A stretch of 64,000 bases of DNA from Asterias rubens (GCF_902459465.1 NC_047066.1:20277047-20341046); one strand, 5' to 3'; positions 34,058-49,100 are shown, counted from the stretch's first letter. Numbers and translations are program-made. The notes: generated by a model from the sequence alone, not told the origin.

Positions 34058-34114
34058 GAGAGTGAAATTTCTTTCTGTCAATATTTAATACTTCACTGGC
34101 GCGCTCTACTCAAC

Positions 34115-37100
34115 ATGGTGAAGAATACATCCCTGTGTCTGCGTATTGGAGAAGCGAAGGACTTGCCAGGAAAAGACCTCATGTAAGTGCCTGTTTACTG
34201 TTATTTTTGAGTTATAGAATAGACGTACTTGGGCTACTGAATTACATTTTACAAACTTGCAGAACAGTTCTTACTTGTGAACAAATTTCATAAACGAACC
34301 ATTTACTACTTAGACCACTTCTTGCTCTATGCTTTATTAATACATTTTGGGCTGTTGTTGTAGACCTAGCACAGCAGTCTGGGCTCTGTTTTGACAAAAA
34401 TATGTTGTCACTGTATGCATCCAAATTCAAACTTAAATAAAAAAATTGGTCAGGCCCCCCCAGTCATGCCAATTACTTGGTTAATTGACAGTTGAGCTGT
34501 GTATGGTCTGTGTTAACACTGTTATCTTTGTTTGACCCCCCCCCCCCCCCCCCCCCCCCCTTGCCGGCCCGAGTGCTCTGGACACAGTGACTGGGGTGCT
34601 AGATTCCTTTTTTCAAAATTAACACATAATCGGTCAGCTAGCAAATTTTCGAAAAAAGGAATCTAGCGCCCCAGTCACTGGGTCTATGTATGAGTGATCA
34701 TGACATTTCCTTCCTTTTCTGTTGTTTCTTAGTTAAATGATGTGCAGTGCTCCACAAGGAGCTCTATTCAGAGGACCATTCTCTAGCATTTGAACTGAAC
34801 AGGGTTTTTCAGGCCCTTCACTTTTTCAGTTGAATTAAATTATAACCATGTTGGCTGCATGAATATTTTATTTGGTCCATGCTAGCGCTGTCAAAATTTC
34901 ATACATAAGGATGCTTTTCAATACAGAATAAGGGAGCTGGACCATTTGAAGCGAATTGTTTTTGGAGCGAATTGTTTTTGAATTGTTTTTGACTGTTCCC
35001 AGCTCCTGACGATGTGCACGGATAACTGTCCGTATGGCGCCACCACTTTTTCACAAATTTTTACAAAAAGGGATGTCTCATTGAGGTAAATTAGATACTA
35101 TATTATTTTATATCGAATTAAAAAAGTGGTGGCGCCATAAGGAAACTTTTCCTAGAGTTTTCATAGGGCATCTCTATGATGAGAAATAGTTTAATTTCTA
35201 ATGCATTATTGAACACTCACACTGGGTCCAACCATTGACCATCGTCACTAGGGCATTACCTTCCCCTTTGTGCAGTATCAGGCCGGCATTAGGATGAACA
35301 CTTCAGTACAGAAACAACCTTTTCGACATTGCCCACCTACTCGAGTTTGTGTTGACCAGCCATTTGAAAACTGTGTGTGTGCACGGAACTAACACCTGGT
35401 TCATGATTTCATGTGTGTTATGTGCATGCGTTCACCAGCACCACGGTGACGATATTACTGCAGACTGGTTGAAATTTCAAAACCATTGGATAATATTGAA
35501 TAGTCAGAAAGTAGTACGAGGGTTAAAATAAACGATTTCATAAAATAATAACAGTCTTACTGTGTCTTTGAGATTACAGTGTAAGAAGAGTGTGACTGCC
35601 CATAGTTAATTGCTCCATAGACTGCCTGACTATAGGCCTACAGGTTTGGTATAAAAGTCATAAGTTACATTGCACAATTTTCACCCAACAAACCAGGGTG
35701 CAATATTTTTGTAGAAACCTACATATTGTAGACTTCTAACTGTTCTTCTTTATGTTCTACAGATCTCGTAGCAGTGACCCTTACTGCTTGATCAAGATTG
35801 ACAATGAAGTTGTTGCAAGGTAAGACCCTAATCACCTCCATACTTGAAATTGACTTAAACTAGAAATGAGAAGAAAACAGTGCTCAGACCAAACACAGCA
35901 TATAAACTATAAAAAGATTCAAATGAACCCTTTGTGATATCTTTTAAAACTTAACATTCAACAACTTTAAACTTCATTTGCACACTATTACTTAGTTTGA
36001 AATTTCTACACTGGACCGAATAGTAGTCTACATGTTTCTATAATATGTTATGTATAAATAATACCCTACATGTACCCAATAGGCCTATAATATTATGACA
36101 GACTGTCAGCCTACACGTACACATTAGAAAAATGTTTTAATTGAAAATTCATAAAAATCGTTCATATTTCCTCATGAACTGCAGAATTTATGATAAATAT
36201 TTACTGTCTGGTTAAGATTGGACAGTGTGATTTTCTGATAATAATTCCTAGCTTGTCTTCAGAATTACTATTGTTTGCAAAGAGTGCATGCACAACATGT
36301 ACATTGTATTGTGTTTGCTGTACTCGACCATTACATTAATTAAGAGCATTATGGTTGTGATGTGACACACAGTTCAGTACTTCGTTCAAGCAAAGGAAAC
36401 CTTTACCAACCAAGATGAGATGTATTCATTACCAAGTACAGCATAGCAACTTGGCTTTTGTATTTTAAGAAAACGCTGTACGTTCCTATGTAAATGATTG
36501 AATTCTAAATATAATCATAGAGTAGATAGTGGCTATTTTCAGAACCTCGAGTTATGTTTACTTTATTTGTTTTATCATAAGGTGTTTTTTTTCCTAAACA
36601 TATGCAGGTAGGCTTTTTATTACCTCATTGTTAAAATAACAAGTTGTGTACAATCATGACCATGCAGAAATATAAATTGCATTTAATTAAACACAGCATT
36701 CCTTTCAGTTGCTGCAAAATGAGCAGGCTTGATATTTTAAATATAAACAGATTGTCAATTTAATTACAAGAATGCAGTTAAAAACATGTTAAAGTATTGT
36801 GACACAAATGGGTTCCACCAATATAGAGGCATGCCCGAAAGAGGTGTGTTGAGAAATTGTTAAAAGGAAACATGGAGACCAGTAGTACAATGGGAAATGT
36901 AACATTGTCAAGTGGAAAGTAAGATCTTTGAGTAATTTCCATAATTCCTTTAAAATTGTGAATTTCAAGCAGTACTGTCTGCACAGAGCTCTATCGGACC
37001 TTTGCTGATGAACAAGTCAGATTAGACTTAGTGATTGGAAGCATGCTGAGAACTTCATTGGGAAGAAGTTGGGGGGGGGGGCACTCACCCTGTATTTAAC

Positions 37101-40100
37101 TTTGTGTTATTCTCAATCATCAATGGAATAGAAGTTAAATTCATTTCAAAATTTCAACTACATGATGAGCTTTTTACACTTCCAAACCCAACCATGTATG
37201 TCAACCTGATTGTGATTGATTGTAATTGGTCAAACTCAATTGATGTTCTCTGTGTGGTGCTGTTGATGCAGGCTGGACTCTGGAACTGTGTTTTATCAAT
37301 GCATTTTTGCTATAATGGAATCCTTCACACAATTTCTTGTTTGTATCTGGCAGGACTCATTGGGCATTGAGTGTGGATTTGTTGTTTGGCATGTGAACTT
37401 TGTGTCTGTATATTCCCAGCTGATTATAAATCTCACCCTGACATTTTGTGGTATTTTCTTACGACAAATATTTTGGTTGTGAGTTGAATATTGAAGGAAT
37501 TCAGATGTAACTGCCTTTGTGAATGTTTTTCTATTGTCTGATCTGGCTGTCTTTTCAGTATACCCAGCTAAATGAGGAAGGACCTTTGTAGCGTATGCAA
37601 GTAATTTGCATTATTTTAAGGGGTTTGTTTTATTTTAATAAGAGCATCCCAAGGGGTAATTACAAGCACAATTGTACAGAGATGTGCTTAAAGGGTGGCT
37701 GCAGTGTTTTTTTTATTCATTTAAACGATTAAACAGGACTTTTTAAACCTGAAATATTTTTTTATTTTTTTTATTAAATGCGCAAGTATTTTAAAAATGG
37801 TTTTCAAGAGATTAAACGTTTACATATACGTGACGTCATGTCAGTAACCCGAGCCGTCGGGCCCCCTGGCTGTGTGCATATAAAGACGTGTGCACTGTGT
37901 GGCCTGGTACCTAGGCACGTGTAGTTAGGGACCAGACTCTTTTTGCCGACGATATGTTTGAATTCCCGACGTGACGTCGATGGTAGGGGCGGTAACGATC
38001 CACAAAAGGGTCATTACGCAAGTCAGATATGTCGGGAATAAACAAAACACATTTTATTGATGTTCAATACATAATATATCAGAAATAAATGACAGCAAAA
38101 TTAACTGTTTTATTTTTATTCACTGCAGCATCCCTTTAATTGAAAAAATAATGTACACAACAAATCAGTTCTCCACGTCACCATGATTATCCTACATTTG
38201 CACACATGGAAATGATAAACTTTACATTCTTGCCTGGGGTGCTTTTTATACCAATATTAACAATTTGAACAGAATTTAGCCATGCGTTGTATAAACCGTT
38301 CAGGACTCATGCAGAGCACGCACATGAAGAAAATCACAGACAGAATCAACTTCCTCTAATGGTAAGACTGTTTGTAGCTTTCCAAAGTGGAATGTGAAAT
38401 TGCCCATGATGTTGTCACAGACTACAGCCTTTTTCTTCTTCCTGGGGTATCTGCATTGGTCCATTTATAAAAGTCAGTGTAGGCTTTGAAATGTCAAGGA
38501 TGGGGAGAGTGAGACAGATTGTTGTCTGAGTGAGGAATATCTCGGGGAGATACAGTTTTTACATCTTTAGCTGATTGTGATGCCTAGGTTCACTAGGCTA
38601 AGACAACTTACAGAATTCAGCAGTGCATTAAGATTTTGATCTTAACTTTATTGTGTATTTGATGAAAACTGTTGACTATTTAGTGATTTTTTTAACATTA
38701 ATTTACCTCTTTTGTTTGTGTACACATACAATACATGTAGGTTGGGCCCTAAATTGCAGGAAACAATTGAGCATGTGTCAGTACAGGTCCTGATACATAC
38801 TGTGTTCCTGTAAGGCCAAGGCAATTTTCCCAAGTAAAAGATGCAGATGTTTAAGTTTTCACTTATTTTTTCAAGGGGCACCAGGCTGGCCAGAAGGGCA
38901 AGCTTGAAAATTCATCTTTCGAGGGCAAGGCCATAAGTGTTCAATTGTTTGAAGCTACATTGAAAATCAGTGCGTCCTATTTAGTACCTAAAACTAATGG
39001 GAAACTTTGGAGAACCACTGAGGCTAAGACAAGGGCAACAGAAGCCATAGCCTCCATGTAATTCCAGACCTGCAAGGGGGCATGGAGACGATCATAAACC
39101 ATCAGGCCTGTAGTACATTCATCCCTTTACACAATTTAAAGGTGCTGAATTATGAAAAACAACCCAAAAAACAGACCTAATGATGTTGAACAAAGCAAGA
39201 GAATGTACCGAAGAAGAGAAAATGAACGTCTGATGATGCAAGTAAATAGTCAATTTTTTTGGTCAACTCATTTCTTTCAAGTTATCTGATATTCTTCTGG
39301 AATGTTATACTCTAGTAGCTTTATAAATCATACTGCTGTCTAATAATACGTGTCATTAAAAAGCTTTTCGAAAAAACACATGTCTGTATAGAGCACTTAC
39401 CCTTAGAGCCGTTTAAAATAAAATCAGATTTAAAGGGTGAAATCTTTTGTTGCAAACGAATCGCCATCCTGAATCGCACTGGTTACTAAGCACTTTGGCT
39501 CTCAATTGATTTCACTTAGCATTTTGCAACTAACCGAATCACGTCAAAGGTCTGTATGTCTGTCCAATTCATCAAGCATAGACACAAAACAAAACTATTC
39601 CACAAGGAACGTCTTTAACTTAATATTTCCAGGCAAGGCTATCGTTGCCAGAGCAATTTGACAATGGTACGCTGGAGCACTTCACAGGATTTTGTGAGGA
39701 GATTAAATTAGAAGGGAGTTTTCGAGGGGCTGCTCGGCTGACAATTGGCAAACCGTAAAAGTAACAGAAACGACAGAGAAGACAAAATTACATTCAAAAT
39801 CTTTTTGAAATGTCAACTTTTCCAACGCCTGGTGTATAAAACCTTGAATTAGTGTTTTATGTCATTATGCACAGATGCCTTCATGCCTTTATCCATTTCG
39901 ATTCATGGTGACCAGATGTTACACTTAGCATGTGACACCTGGATGTAGTTGAGTGGAAAAGTTTACATGTGAAAGCTCTACCTTGCATCAGGTTTATTGA
40001 ATGTCCCCCTGGCCCTTCTCCTAAACAAAGCACAATCGTCCACATGGCACACAATATGTACAATAAGGAAGTTATTGTAAATGTTGTGATAAAATAATGT

Positions 40101-43100
40101 GCAGAACATTATTTAGAATTTAGAACAACAGCATCACTTACTCCTAGCATAGAGCTATGGCTTAGACTCGAGTCTTGCTCATATACAATGATTCCCACTC
40201 AATGCAATTGCAAATTACACTTGATCAACAGACAGAAACCGACACAATTTTACTATCCAAAGAGTTTCGAGTTGCTTTATTTGAAAGGGATACATGATGT
40301 GTCAGTTTCCAGTTACAAGTCTGAGTGATACCTGGTTCTCGAAAGGGCAAGGCATTTCTTTTCAAGTAAAGAATCTAATAAGGGATTTGTAACCTACCTT
40401 CTATGCTATGCTGTTACAATTCAAGGGACACCAAGGCAAAAACCAGGGGCAAAGAGGAATTTGCCTCCATGAAGTATCAATACCTTAAATTTATATTTCT
40501 TCAATTTATTGTAGGCATCATAACAACTTCCATTAGGCTTATTTCTGAAAACAATGTGTACCTGTATCTATAACAAAATTAATATTGCTTCCTATAAAGG
40601 AAAAAGTATCTTGTTTCATAACATCATCTGTCGGAAGTAATTCGGTACATTAATATTGAGGAAATTAATCTACATGATTCTGCACAATGTCTGGCTTAAA
40701 TCAGATCTGGTCAGCCTTAATTAAAAAGGCATTTTCATTTTGTATCTTTGTACCAGAAGAAATGGGTCAGTGCTCAGGCCGATGTGGTCTGTTAAAGCTA
40801 TTGAATACATGAGCAACGCGAAAGCAAAAGCAGATTTTGTTTAGATCAACCCAGTTAAAGGCAGTGGACACTATTGGTAATTACTTAAAATTAGCATAAA
40901 ACCTTACTTGGTAACATGGGGAGCTGTTGATAGTATAAAACATTGTGAGAAGTAAGGTTGTATTCGAGAATGAAGTAATTTTCCACAAATTTGATTTTGA
41001 GACCTCATAATTAGAATTTGAGGTCTTGAAATCAAGCATCTGAAAGCAGGCAACTTTCTGTGATGAGGGTGTTTTTTCTTTTATGATCTCGGAACTTCGA
41101 CTACCAATTGAGTTCAAATTTCACAGGTTTGTTATTTTGTGCATGTGTTGAGATGTGAGAAGACTGGTCTTTAATAATTACCAATAGTGTACATTGTCTT
41201 TAAATGAAAGGGCCAACTTTTCTAACTCGGAAAGCTCTAAGATCTGTGCTTGAGTGTTGTTGACAACAGCAGGCGATGCATAACATTTGTTGTGAAGATC
41301 ACTTACAATCCAGCTTTCATTTTAATCATTTATTTTTCCTAAAGGTCTGTTTATTTGGAACTTGTATCCCCTTTCAAAAGCAAACTTAGAATGAGATTGT
41401 ACCGTTATTTTAGAAGGGAGATCCAAACATCACAAGCATGTAACAGTATCATGCTTCAAGCTGAACTAAATTGTACCCAATGTTTCTGCTCTGTTGCATT
41501 GAAATTTAAAACCTTTCCAATCCTGAACCTGTTTTCTGACCACATAAGCTTTGCAATTCGCGAAAACAACATGTTAAAAGTAGTTTGGAAACAATTATAA
41601 CAGCTCTAAGACCAATTCCAGATCAGTTCTAAAAGCAGGTGGCTTCTTTGTTGGCCAGTCTCTAGATTTAGATCTAGTTGCCGTTTCTGTCTGTCAGACA
41701 ATCCTCTTGTGTCAAGTGTCTTTTATTTGCGAGACTTTCAACTCAATACAAATTAGGTTGTTTCAAACAATGTTGAACATGGATTGTAGTTTGCTGTGGG
41801 CCGTAACATTAACAATCTAACAATATTACCATGAAGCATATTTCATGAAGGGTTCTTCTTATATTTTCCTTAATACTAGAAAGATATTGGAGCAATCTGG
41901 GACACAATTTCATTTGCCAAAGCTGAATACCCAGGTTCATGTATAAACCCCTTTGTAAACAGGCCCACTGTATGTTAATCCCCTCTTCTTAGGTTCCTTG
42001 TTTTGTTGTTGATTTGTTTTACTTCCTTGAATATTTATGCATTGGGAGACCAAAGGCTACAAGTAAGGATCTTGTGCATATGATGCAAATCTGTGCTGAT
42101 TCATGGTTTGACTTAGATGCCTTGAAGATTGTAGTTGACTAGAGTTCAAGATACCTGATGTATTATACTATTATGTCACCATATTCTCAAAATCACAGTG
42201 CATTCCCTTTCACCCTGTACAAGGAATGTTGTTGAATAAAATAAAAATTCCATGTAATAATTCATGCTATAAAAATAGCAATGCGAATGGCTCAATACAC
42301 TTGGTTGTGCTTTTTTAAAACCCTGATAAAAATTGTAGCATAACGACTGTGCGGCACCAAATGTTTCAGTGTTGTGAAGCACCGAACCAACTATAGATTC
42401 ATAAAGCTTTTTGTGGACAAATTTAAACTATCTTTGCAGCTCGCACAACAATAAGCAGGGTAGGCTGAAATTCTATTTTTGCTAAGGTTGCCCAAGGGCA
42501 ACAACGGTTTTATCACAGGTTTCCCTAATGATTTGTTGGTTGCCAGGGCAACTGTTAGTTTCACATCCTGGATTACAAGGGATAAACTTACACATTACTT
42601 TGAAACCACAGTGACATGATATCCCAGCCCCATGTCTAAGAGAATATGCCTAATGGCTTTCAATGTGTGGGCAACACTCAACCTATTATTTGTTATTACT
42701 TTATCACTCAGTGTGATGGCTGACCTTGTCAATTAACAAATGGCTTGTTATTGCCCCCTAGAAAGGAGCAAATGAATAGAGTTCCTAATTGTACTGATGT
42801 ATAATTAGGTCAGATTGGCTTTTAATGGTGCAGGTTGTTAAATATGGATGACAAGATATGAGCATCAGTGTTGTAGCCACGTACTGCATGTGGGCTGCAT
42901 GTGGGCGGTGCTGGGCAGGCCTGCCCGGAACTCACAATTTTTGCCCAGCACTCTGAGCAAAATACATGCTGCCCAGCACAGATTTTCCCAAGATTATATT
43001 GTCCACTGTGCATTGATCTGAGACACAGTTAATGATGAGAGATATCAAATGTCACAGAGAATGAACACAGTCAAAAGGCTGTTCAACTTATTGCATGGCT

Positions 43101-46100
43101 AAATAACATGAACAGTTTGGAAACCTGGCATCATGCCTGAAGCTTGTTCTTCAGCAATGATGTCCCCATAATTAAGGCATGCAGTTTATCGGCTCGCCCT
43201 TGGTTGACTTGATCAAAAATATTTTGATCGATAGCCCAACACTAAAATTAGGTTAGCTTCAATACTGATGAGCATTGAACCATGCATCATTCAGGTTTCA
43301 TGCAACTTTAATTCTGTGTCAGTAGAAAAGAGGGGGCCCTTGGAAGAGATTTTTTGTCAGATAAATGTAATCAATCAGTTGGAAGGTTTATTATTTTAGC
43401 AAGAGGTGTGTCTTCTGGTTCTAGCTCAAGAAAGATTTATTGTGACATTTTATCTTATGTATATTTACAAGAAACTACTGTTTTGGAGCACTGCATTCGT
43501 ACAGAAACAATGTTGTTCCTTCTTTATTTCTTTAAGACATGTAGCAAATTAAGTACATCTTATTTCTTTATTATCACTAGAGCCTACATGTATGTAGAAT
43601 GTGTTGTTTATACTCAAATTGTTCTTCTTGGTAACTGCCTCCATGTATAATATTTAAGCACTTGGCAAAACAAGCCATGCAGTCTGTTGTTTTTCCAACC
43701 CAAATGCAAACCTTTTTAGATTCGTTATTTATTATTCAATTCAATTCCAGACCTCAAATATCAGCAAATCAGTAAATAAATACTTGAGATCTCCTGTTTC
43801 ATACCAAGTCATTCTGGTACAGTTGAAATTTTTAGCTACAAGAGCTGTGGTGTAGTGGCGTTTTTCTTGAAAAATGAACTTGAGGCTAAACTCTGAGAAG
43901 ATCAAGGAGTCAACCCGAGTCTTAGTAAGAGGTTGCTTGAGGTATAATTCTATCTGAACCAACTAAACTCAATGATCATGATGTAAATGCTCATTCAATA
44001 ATGCAAAAATCTGTCTGCAAATTTTTGCTCTTCCCCTTAAAATATTCATCCTTAATTGTGAGAACTGTTTCGGTCACATTTTATAAAATCACATCAAGAG
44101 GGTGCTAGTTGCTACATGTGTAACTTATTCCTCCAAGCTAGGACTAGCAACCACATGGCGACACTGAGTCTGAGTCTGCTATAGTTTCCCTACACTTTTT
44201 CCTCTAATAAATGCCGCTCCCCAAACAACATTGTCAGTATATATGACGGAGTTACAAATATTCCCATACATGTTTTTGTTTTTTCAGTATTAAACTGAAG
44301 CTTGAGTAGGAAATAACAATGTTGATACGGCTGTTCTGTGCATTGGTCTTGATAGCCTTATTTGTTTGCTATCTAAACCTACAGTTTGTTGATCGTTCTT
44401 GTGCTCATTTTATCTTATTATTAGATAATAGAGTTTGATATGTAGATATCCGCCCCCACACTGAAACACGGCATTAGTGGAATGGTCATCAAAGTATAAT
44501 AACCTACAATTATGAATTGTGAGAGTTAATTATACATACTTTTAAAAAACAGAGATTGCTTTAATCTTTATTGCTGTACTTGTATTTTTTGTTACTTTAC
44601 GTAAAAATTATGTACATGCATTAATGCATCTTAAGCCAAGTTAGTCTCTTCCCATGAGATGCAAAGTATTTACATTAATTTGTTTACCTTTAATGTAAAT
44701 AATTAATGTTTCAAGTGAATATGTTCAATGGTGTTTTTTTCTGATGGTGGTGGAAGGTAAAGGAAAGGTAATTCGATCTTACTGCACCAGCACCAGCTTG
44801 TCTCCATGCCGTTGCTATGTGTTCCAATTTATAAAGTGCGAGGATTATCATTTTTGGAAAAACCAAACTGCATCAGTCATGAGTGAATATTTGCATGGTG
44901 GAAGTACAACAAACAAGGTTTGCGGCAACACCTTGTGTGTATGCATCAGTCATGCTATTGTAATACTGAAATTGTAGCACATTTTGTTTTCTGAAACTGT
45001 GGGGAAATGTAACAGGAAATATGTAAGAATGTGCCTAGTTTGTCACTTTTGAAAAAAAAAAAAATCTTTGTTTTAAGAAGGGCTATTCATAACCTTCAGT
45101 CATCATTATCTCAAGTTTTCTTAACTTCTTAACTACTTAGCAACTTATTGACTGTGAACATTTTCCTATAGATGTTCGTTGATCTTTACAAACCTCCATG
45201 TATTTTTGTGTCTGTGTTAGCTCTAATGGATGTCTGAGCTCGAAATCATCACTTTTAAGAACATTATTCCTCAGTGTCATAACATGTCGCTCCTATAAAT
45301 AAAGATAACGCATATATTTTTTAATTGTGGAGCAGTTTGAAATGTAGTTAGAAAGAGCAGTCAGGACCTGAAGGCGGACAGGTTGTGGATACTATCACTC
45401 TATGCTATCACTATCGCTCTGTGTCAATATTTAGTCAAGATACTCCTCATCAGCAGTGGCTTACTTTTATACAACCACAAATTAGACGGATTAAACTTGT
45501 AATTTGTAAGTTTGCACTATAGTGGTTACATGTATGGTTACTAAATGGGTTAGTGACAGGTGTCTGTTGAACTCAATCACTCATAGTCATATTACCCAGC
45601 CTAATACTTGTTATGTCAGGGCTTCTAAAAGGGAAGGCAGTTTGTCTCTATTAAAGGGCATCTCTTTGAGGGAAATATCAATATGTATGGCAGCATGTTA
45701 AAGGGGCATCTAGCCGACCACCAGGGACATGGAGGCGATTGTCTCTATGTACCTCCGTGAAGTATGTCAAGCCCACATATAATGACACCACATGGTGTGG
45801 GAAATTCACGCAGTCTTACTGTACAATCATCTTAGTATTGATATTTTTAAGGAAGAGATGTGATATTGTACCAAAATGCACCCACTATTAGATTCCTTGG
45901 TTTAAAGTCTGCCGTAACCATCATTTCAGTTATATTACCTCAACAACTCAAAAACTATTTTATTAAGAACTTGAAAATATTTTGAAGAAAGTTTAAACTT
46001 TCACAACTATTTTACGAAGCATCCATGCCTCGTTATTTGCTCTTTAAGGGGCAAAACATGTTTTCCCTAATAGACAAGGGCACCTCTAATGAGTGAAATC

Positions 46101-49100
46101 TAAATTTGACTGAACATTTCAAGAAAGGCCATCAAGGCAAAGACCAGCAGCTTGGAGGCATTTGTCTCCATTGCCCCTCTGAAATATCGGGTTGTATGTC
46201 CATGATTGTTTTGGATGATTAACTTACTATTCAGATTCAGATAATTGATGATGTCCACGCACCATCCTTTTAAAGAACTTTTTAAATGGCCTGGCAGTAG
46301 GCCTACTGACTGTAACCTTAGAGAGTTAAAGGAATTTAATTGTTAACCAGTAATTAGAAAGTTGGCAGACGCTGATGGATAGGCTGGTGTCCCTATTTCA
46401 TCCTGTTCAAGTTTAGAAGAGCTTTGTCAATACAAATCAAATGACTGAAGAAGTCTAACTGTATCATCTGCTTCATTGATACTATAGACTAATATTCTTA
46501 CTATTAAATCCTCCTGAATATACCCTGTCTTTGTTTGACTTAGACGGACAAAGTAACTTCACTGTCAAGTGAACTTTGCCATGTATATTCCCAGGCTCAG
46601 CAACCACAGTTCACAAGTATAAGTAACAAAATCAGCAGTGTTGACGCTGGTGTATGAAAGGCATGGGACAGTTTTTATAGGGAACTATGGAACATACTGT
46701 TTGGAGTGTTACTGTTACATAAAATAAACCCTTATTTCACATTCATGTTGAGAGCAATTTAGCAGTCCCTTGCTTTATTTTAGAATGGTTTGGTTGTAAA
46801 ATTGTACAAACTGCCCTTCATGTACAAATAATGTGCATACCTTTCCAGCTTATGATTCCAACAGATTCACAAATCAGAAGCCATTGAATTTCAGGCTGAT
46901 AACAGAGTGTGCTAAAAAATATATTTCAAGATTTGTAGAATTACATTCCATTTAGAAGACTAATTTATTTACATAGCACCATGTAATGGTTTACAAGTGC
47001 TGTGGCGCAATCTGCAGCCAACCATACCAACGAACCCTAAGGCGAACCCTTTCTCTTTACAATAATTTTGTACTAGGTTCTTTTTAATGCATTACACACA
47101 GAGCATAGTGTGGACTGTTATGGTAAATATGGCCTTTTTGTTTTGAAAATGAGCAGGAAGGCAAAATGTATTATCCCCTCAACCCTGGCTCTTCTAAGAA
47201 TTGCTACGTCTGCATAGATTACAATATCTTAATATCCTTGCTTGGTTGTGTTCTGAACTACGTAGGTTATAGCCCCTCATGTAGTTTCAACTGGATCATA
47301 AACTTCAAATCTTACTTGAGAAAACACCCTTGAAGTTGAAAATGTGTAAGTGGTGAAGTGCCTCAAGCAATACCTTTCAACATCAGGTATTTCAAATGTA
47401 GCGTATAAATCTGAGTACCTAGCTGCATTTACTAAATGGTTTTGATTAACAACTTGTTTTTATAGCTTTGTTCCTGAACCTCTATTCCTTTTCTCCTATG
47501 TTACTACAGGACAGCTACAGTATGGAAGACCCTGACGCCTTTCTGGGGAGAGGAGTACTTCTTTCATCTTCCAGGAGGTTTCCAGAACCTCTCACTGTAC
47601 ATCTTTGATGAGGACACAATGAGGTAAGTAATGGACACAGTTTGTACCATCTGATTTCTTTTTGGAATTCCTTACGTCCACATTATTGCTGAACTGAAAT
47701 ATCCATGTTAAGCTGTTTCTTTGTACTGGATTGTTGTCGGCTGGCTGAGTTCCTAAGTTCTATTATTACTTTAGCAAGTGTCGCATTTGATTTAATCCTA
47801 ATATTCGTATAAGGCATTGTATGCCTATGCTGCGGCCTTCTTTTACTCAGAGCTGGGGATGGGATGCTGACCGGGCATCACGTAAACTGACAGCGCTACT
47901 ACCACTGGCTGGATTACACTTGGGCGTGGTCGATGTGCTTCATATTGTGCTCTGGCTGGGGTCTTAGTCTGATTGGTTGTCCCTCTGTGAAGGCTATCTA
48001 CTACCCAGGTCCATGTGACTGTGTGGTTGTGCATCATTATGATGTGGCAATGGGGGACGATCCAGGGTCTTCTTAAGGTTCCTGGAGGTACCTCACGGTT
48101 CATGTACCTGGCAATGGGAATTGTTTGGATGTGTGAAGTTGGTTTGTTGCTGGTGAAGGGTCCTGTGTTGGTGGGGCAGGGGGTGGGGTATAACATATCA
48201 TTAAGGTCAACTTCACTCTCACTGGCTGAGAACAAATTCATAAACTATATGTTTACTCTTTCCCTTTGATTTTTTTAATACCCTCCCCCTTGGTGCACCT
48301 TTTTTGAAAGGGGTTCAGTTGTTCTCAAGGTAAAAGAAAGTAAAACTGATACTAATAGTTTGTGGACCAAATTTGTCTTGCTTTCTAGGCTAGTCTTACT
48401 AGTGTGAAGAAACTGGTTTTGCATGTAGCTGTAGGCATGGAGGTAGAGTTTAACTTGCTGTTGTGCCCCTTATACCGCATCACAATTTTACTGTTAAATG
48501 CACAGTGTATACTGTATCAATTGAGTAATCCAGTTTCCCTAGATGTAGGCATCTCCAAAAATCCATTGAATTCATGAATCCTGTCTAGCCAGGAACTACA
48601 CCCCAAGTCACAATGCTATGAATTTCAAGTCACTATAGGGTATCCTTTGAGTAAATGATTTGTGTTTTGTCAGACGCAGTCAAGTGCCAAAGACCCCAAT
48701 AGATGCTGTATCAAGCCTCAGGTAAAAGTTATAATGCTACTCATGGGAAAGTGGTTGCAGAGAAAACTCAGAAGAAAAAAAGTATTTTTATTTTATCAAA
48801 TGAACATGTAGTCAAGAGCAAAGTGTACCTAGAAAAAACTGTGTCATGTTAGTAGCCTACAGGAAAAGTAATGATGCTCCACCAGGAAAACTTGCAACAG
48901 TGTCCCTTAGGGACACATGGATTTTTTTCCTTCATATCTTCAGATGGAATTAAATCAGAAAAAGTCAGAGCCTTGGGCACATCTGCTTAAAGTAAATATT
49001 CCACTGATGCTCTGAGGGGAGAATTGATGGGGAAAATGGCACTCTGTGTGTTTCATTGATTTACATGTGTAATCACCATGGACCGCTCCGGTAACTGCTA

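Larger units (their letters stand above)
33505..34114. promoter_or_regulatory. Shared head-to-head promoter region of IFT22 and RASAL1
   Basis: The two start codons point away from each other across 610 bp. On the plus strand there is CCAAT at 33864-33868 and TATAAAA at 33882-33888, plausibly serving RASAL1. A short upstream frame sits at 34028-34057. On the IFT22 side I see no TATA box. Both 5' UTRs must lie within this interval unless upstream non-coding exons exist. Confidence 0.6.
35820..47509 (+). other. RASAL1 intron 2 (11.7 kb)
   Basis: No exon seen. It contains an inverted-repeat element (37688-38139), a family-A element (40855-41203), paired X-box-like palindromes (42487-42552), dispersed repeat F (42830-43260) and several copies of repeat K (near 38865, 40420, 45650 and 46072). 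The remaining sequence is AT-rich and featureless to inspection. Confidence 0.6.
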
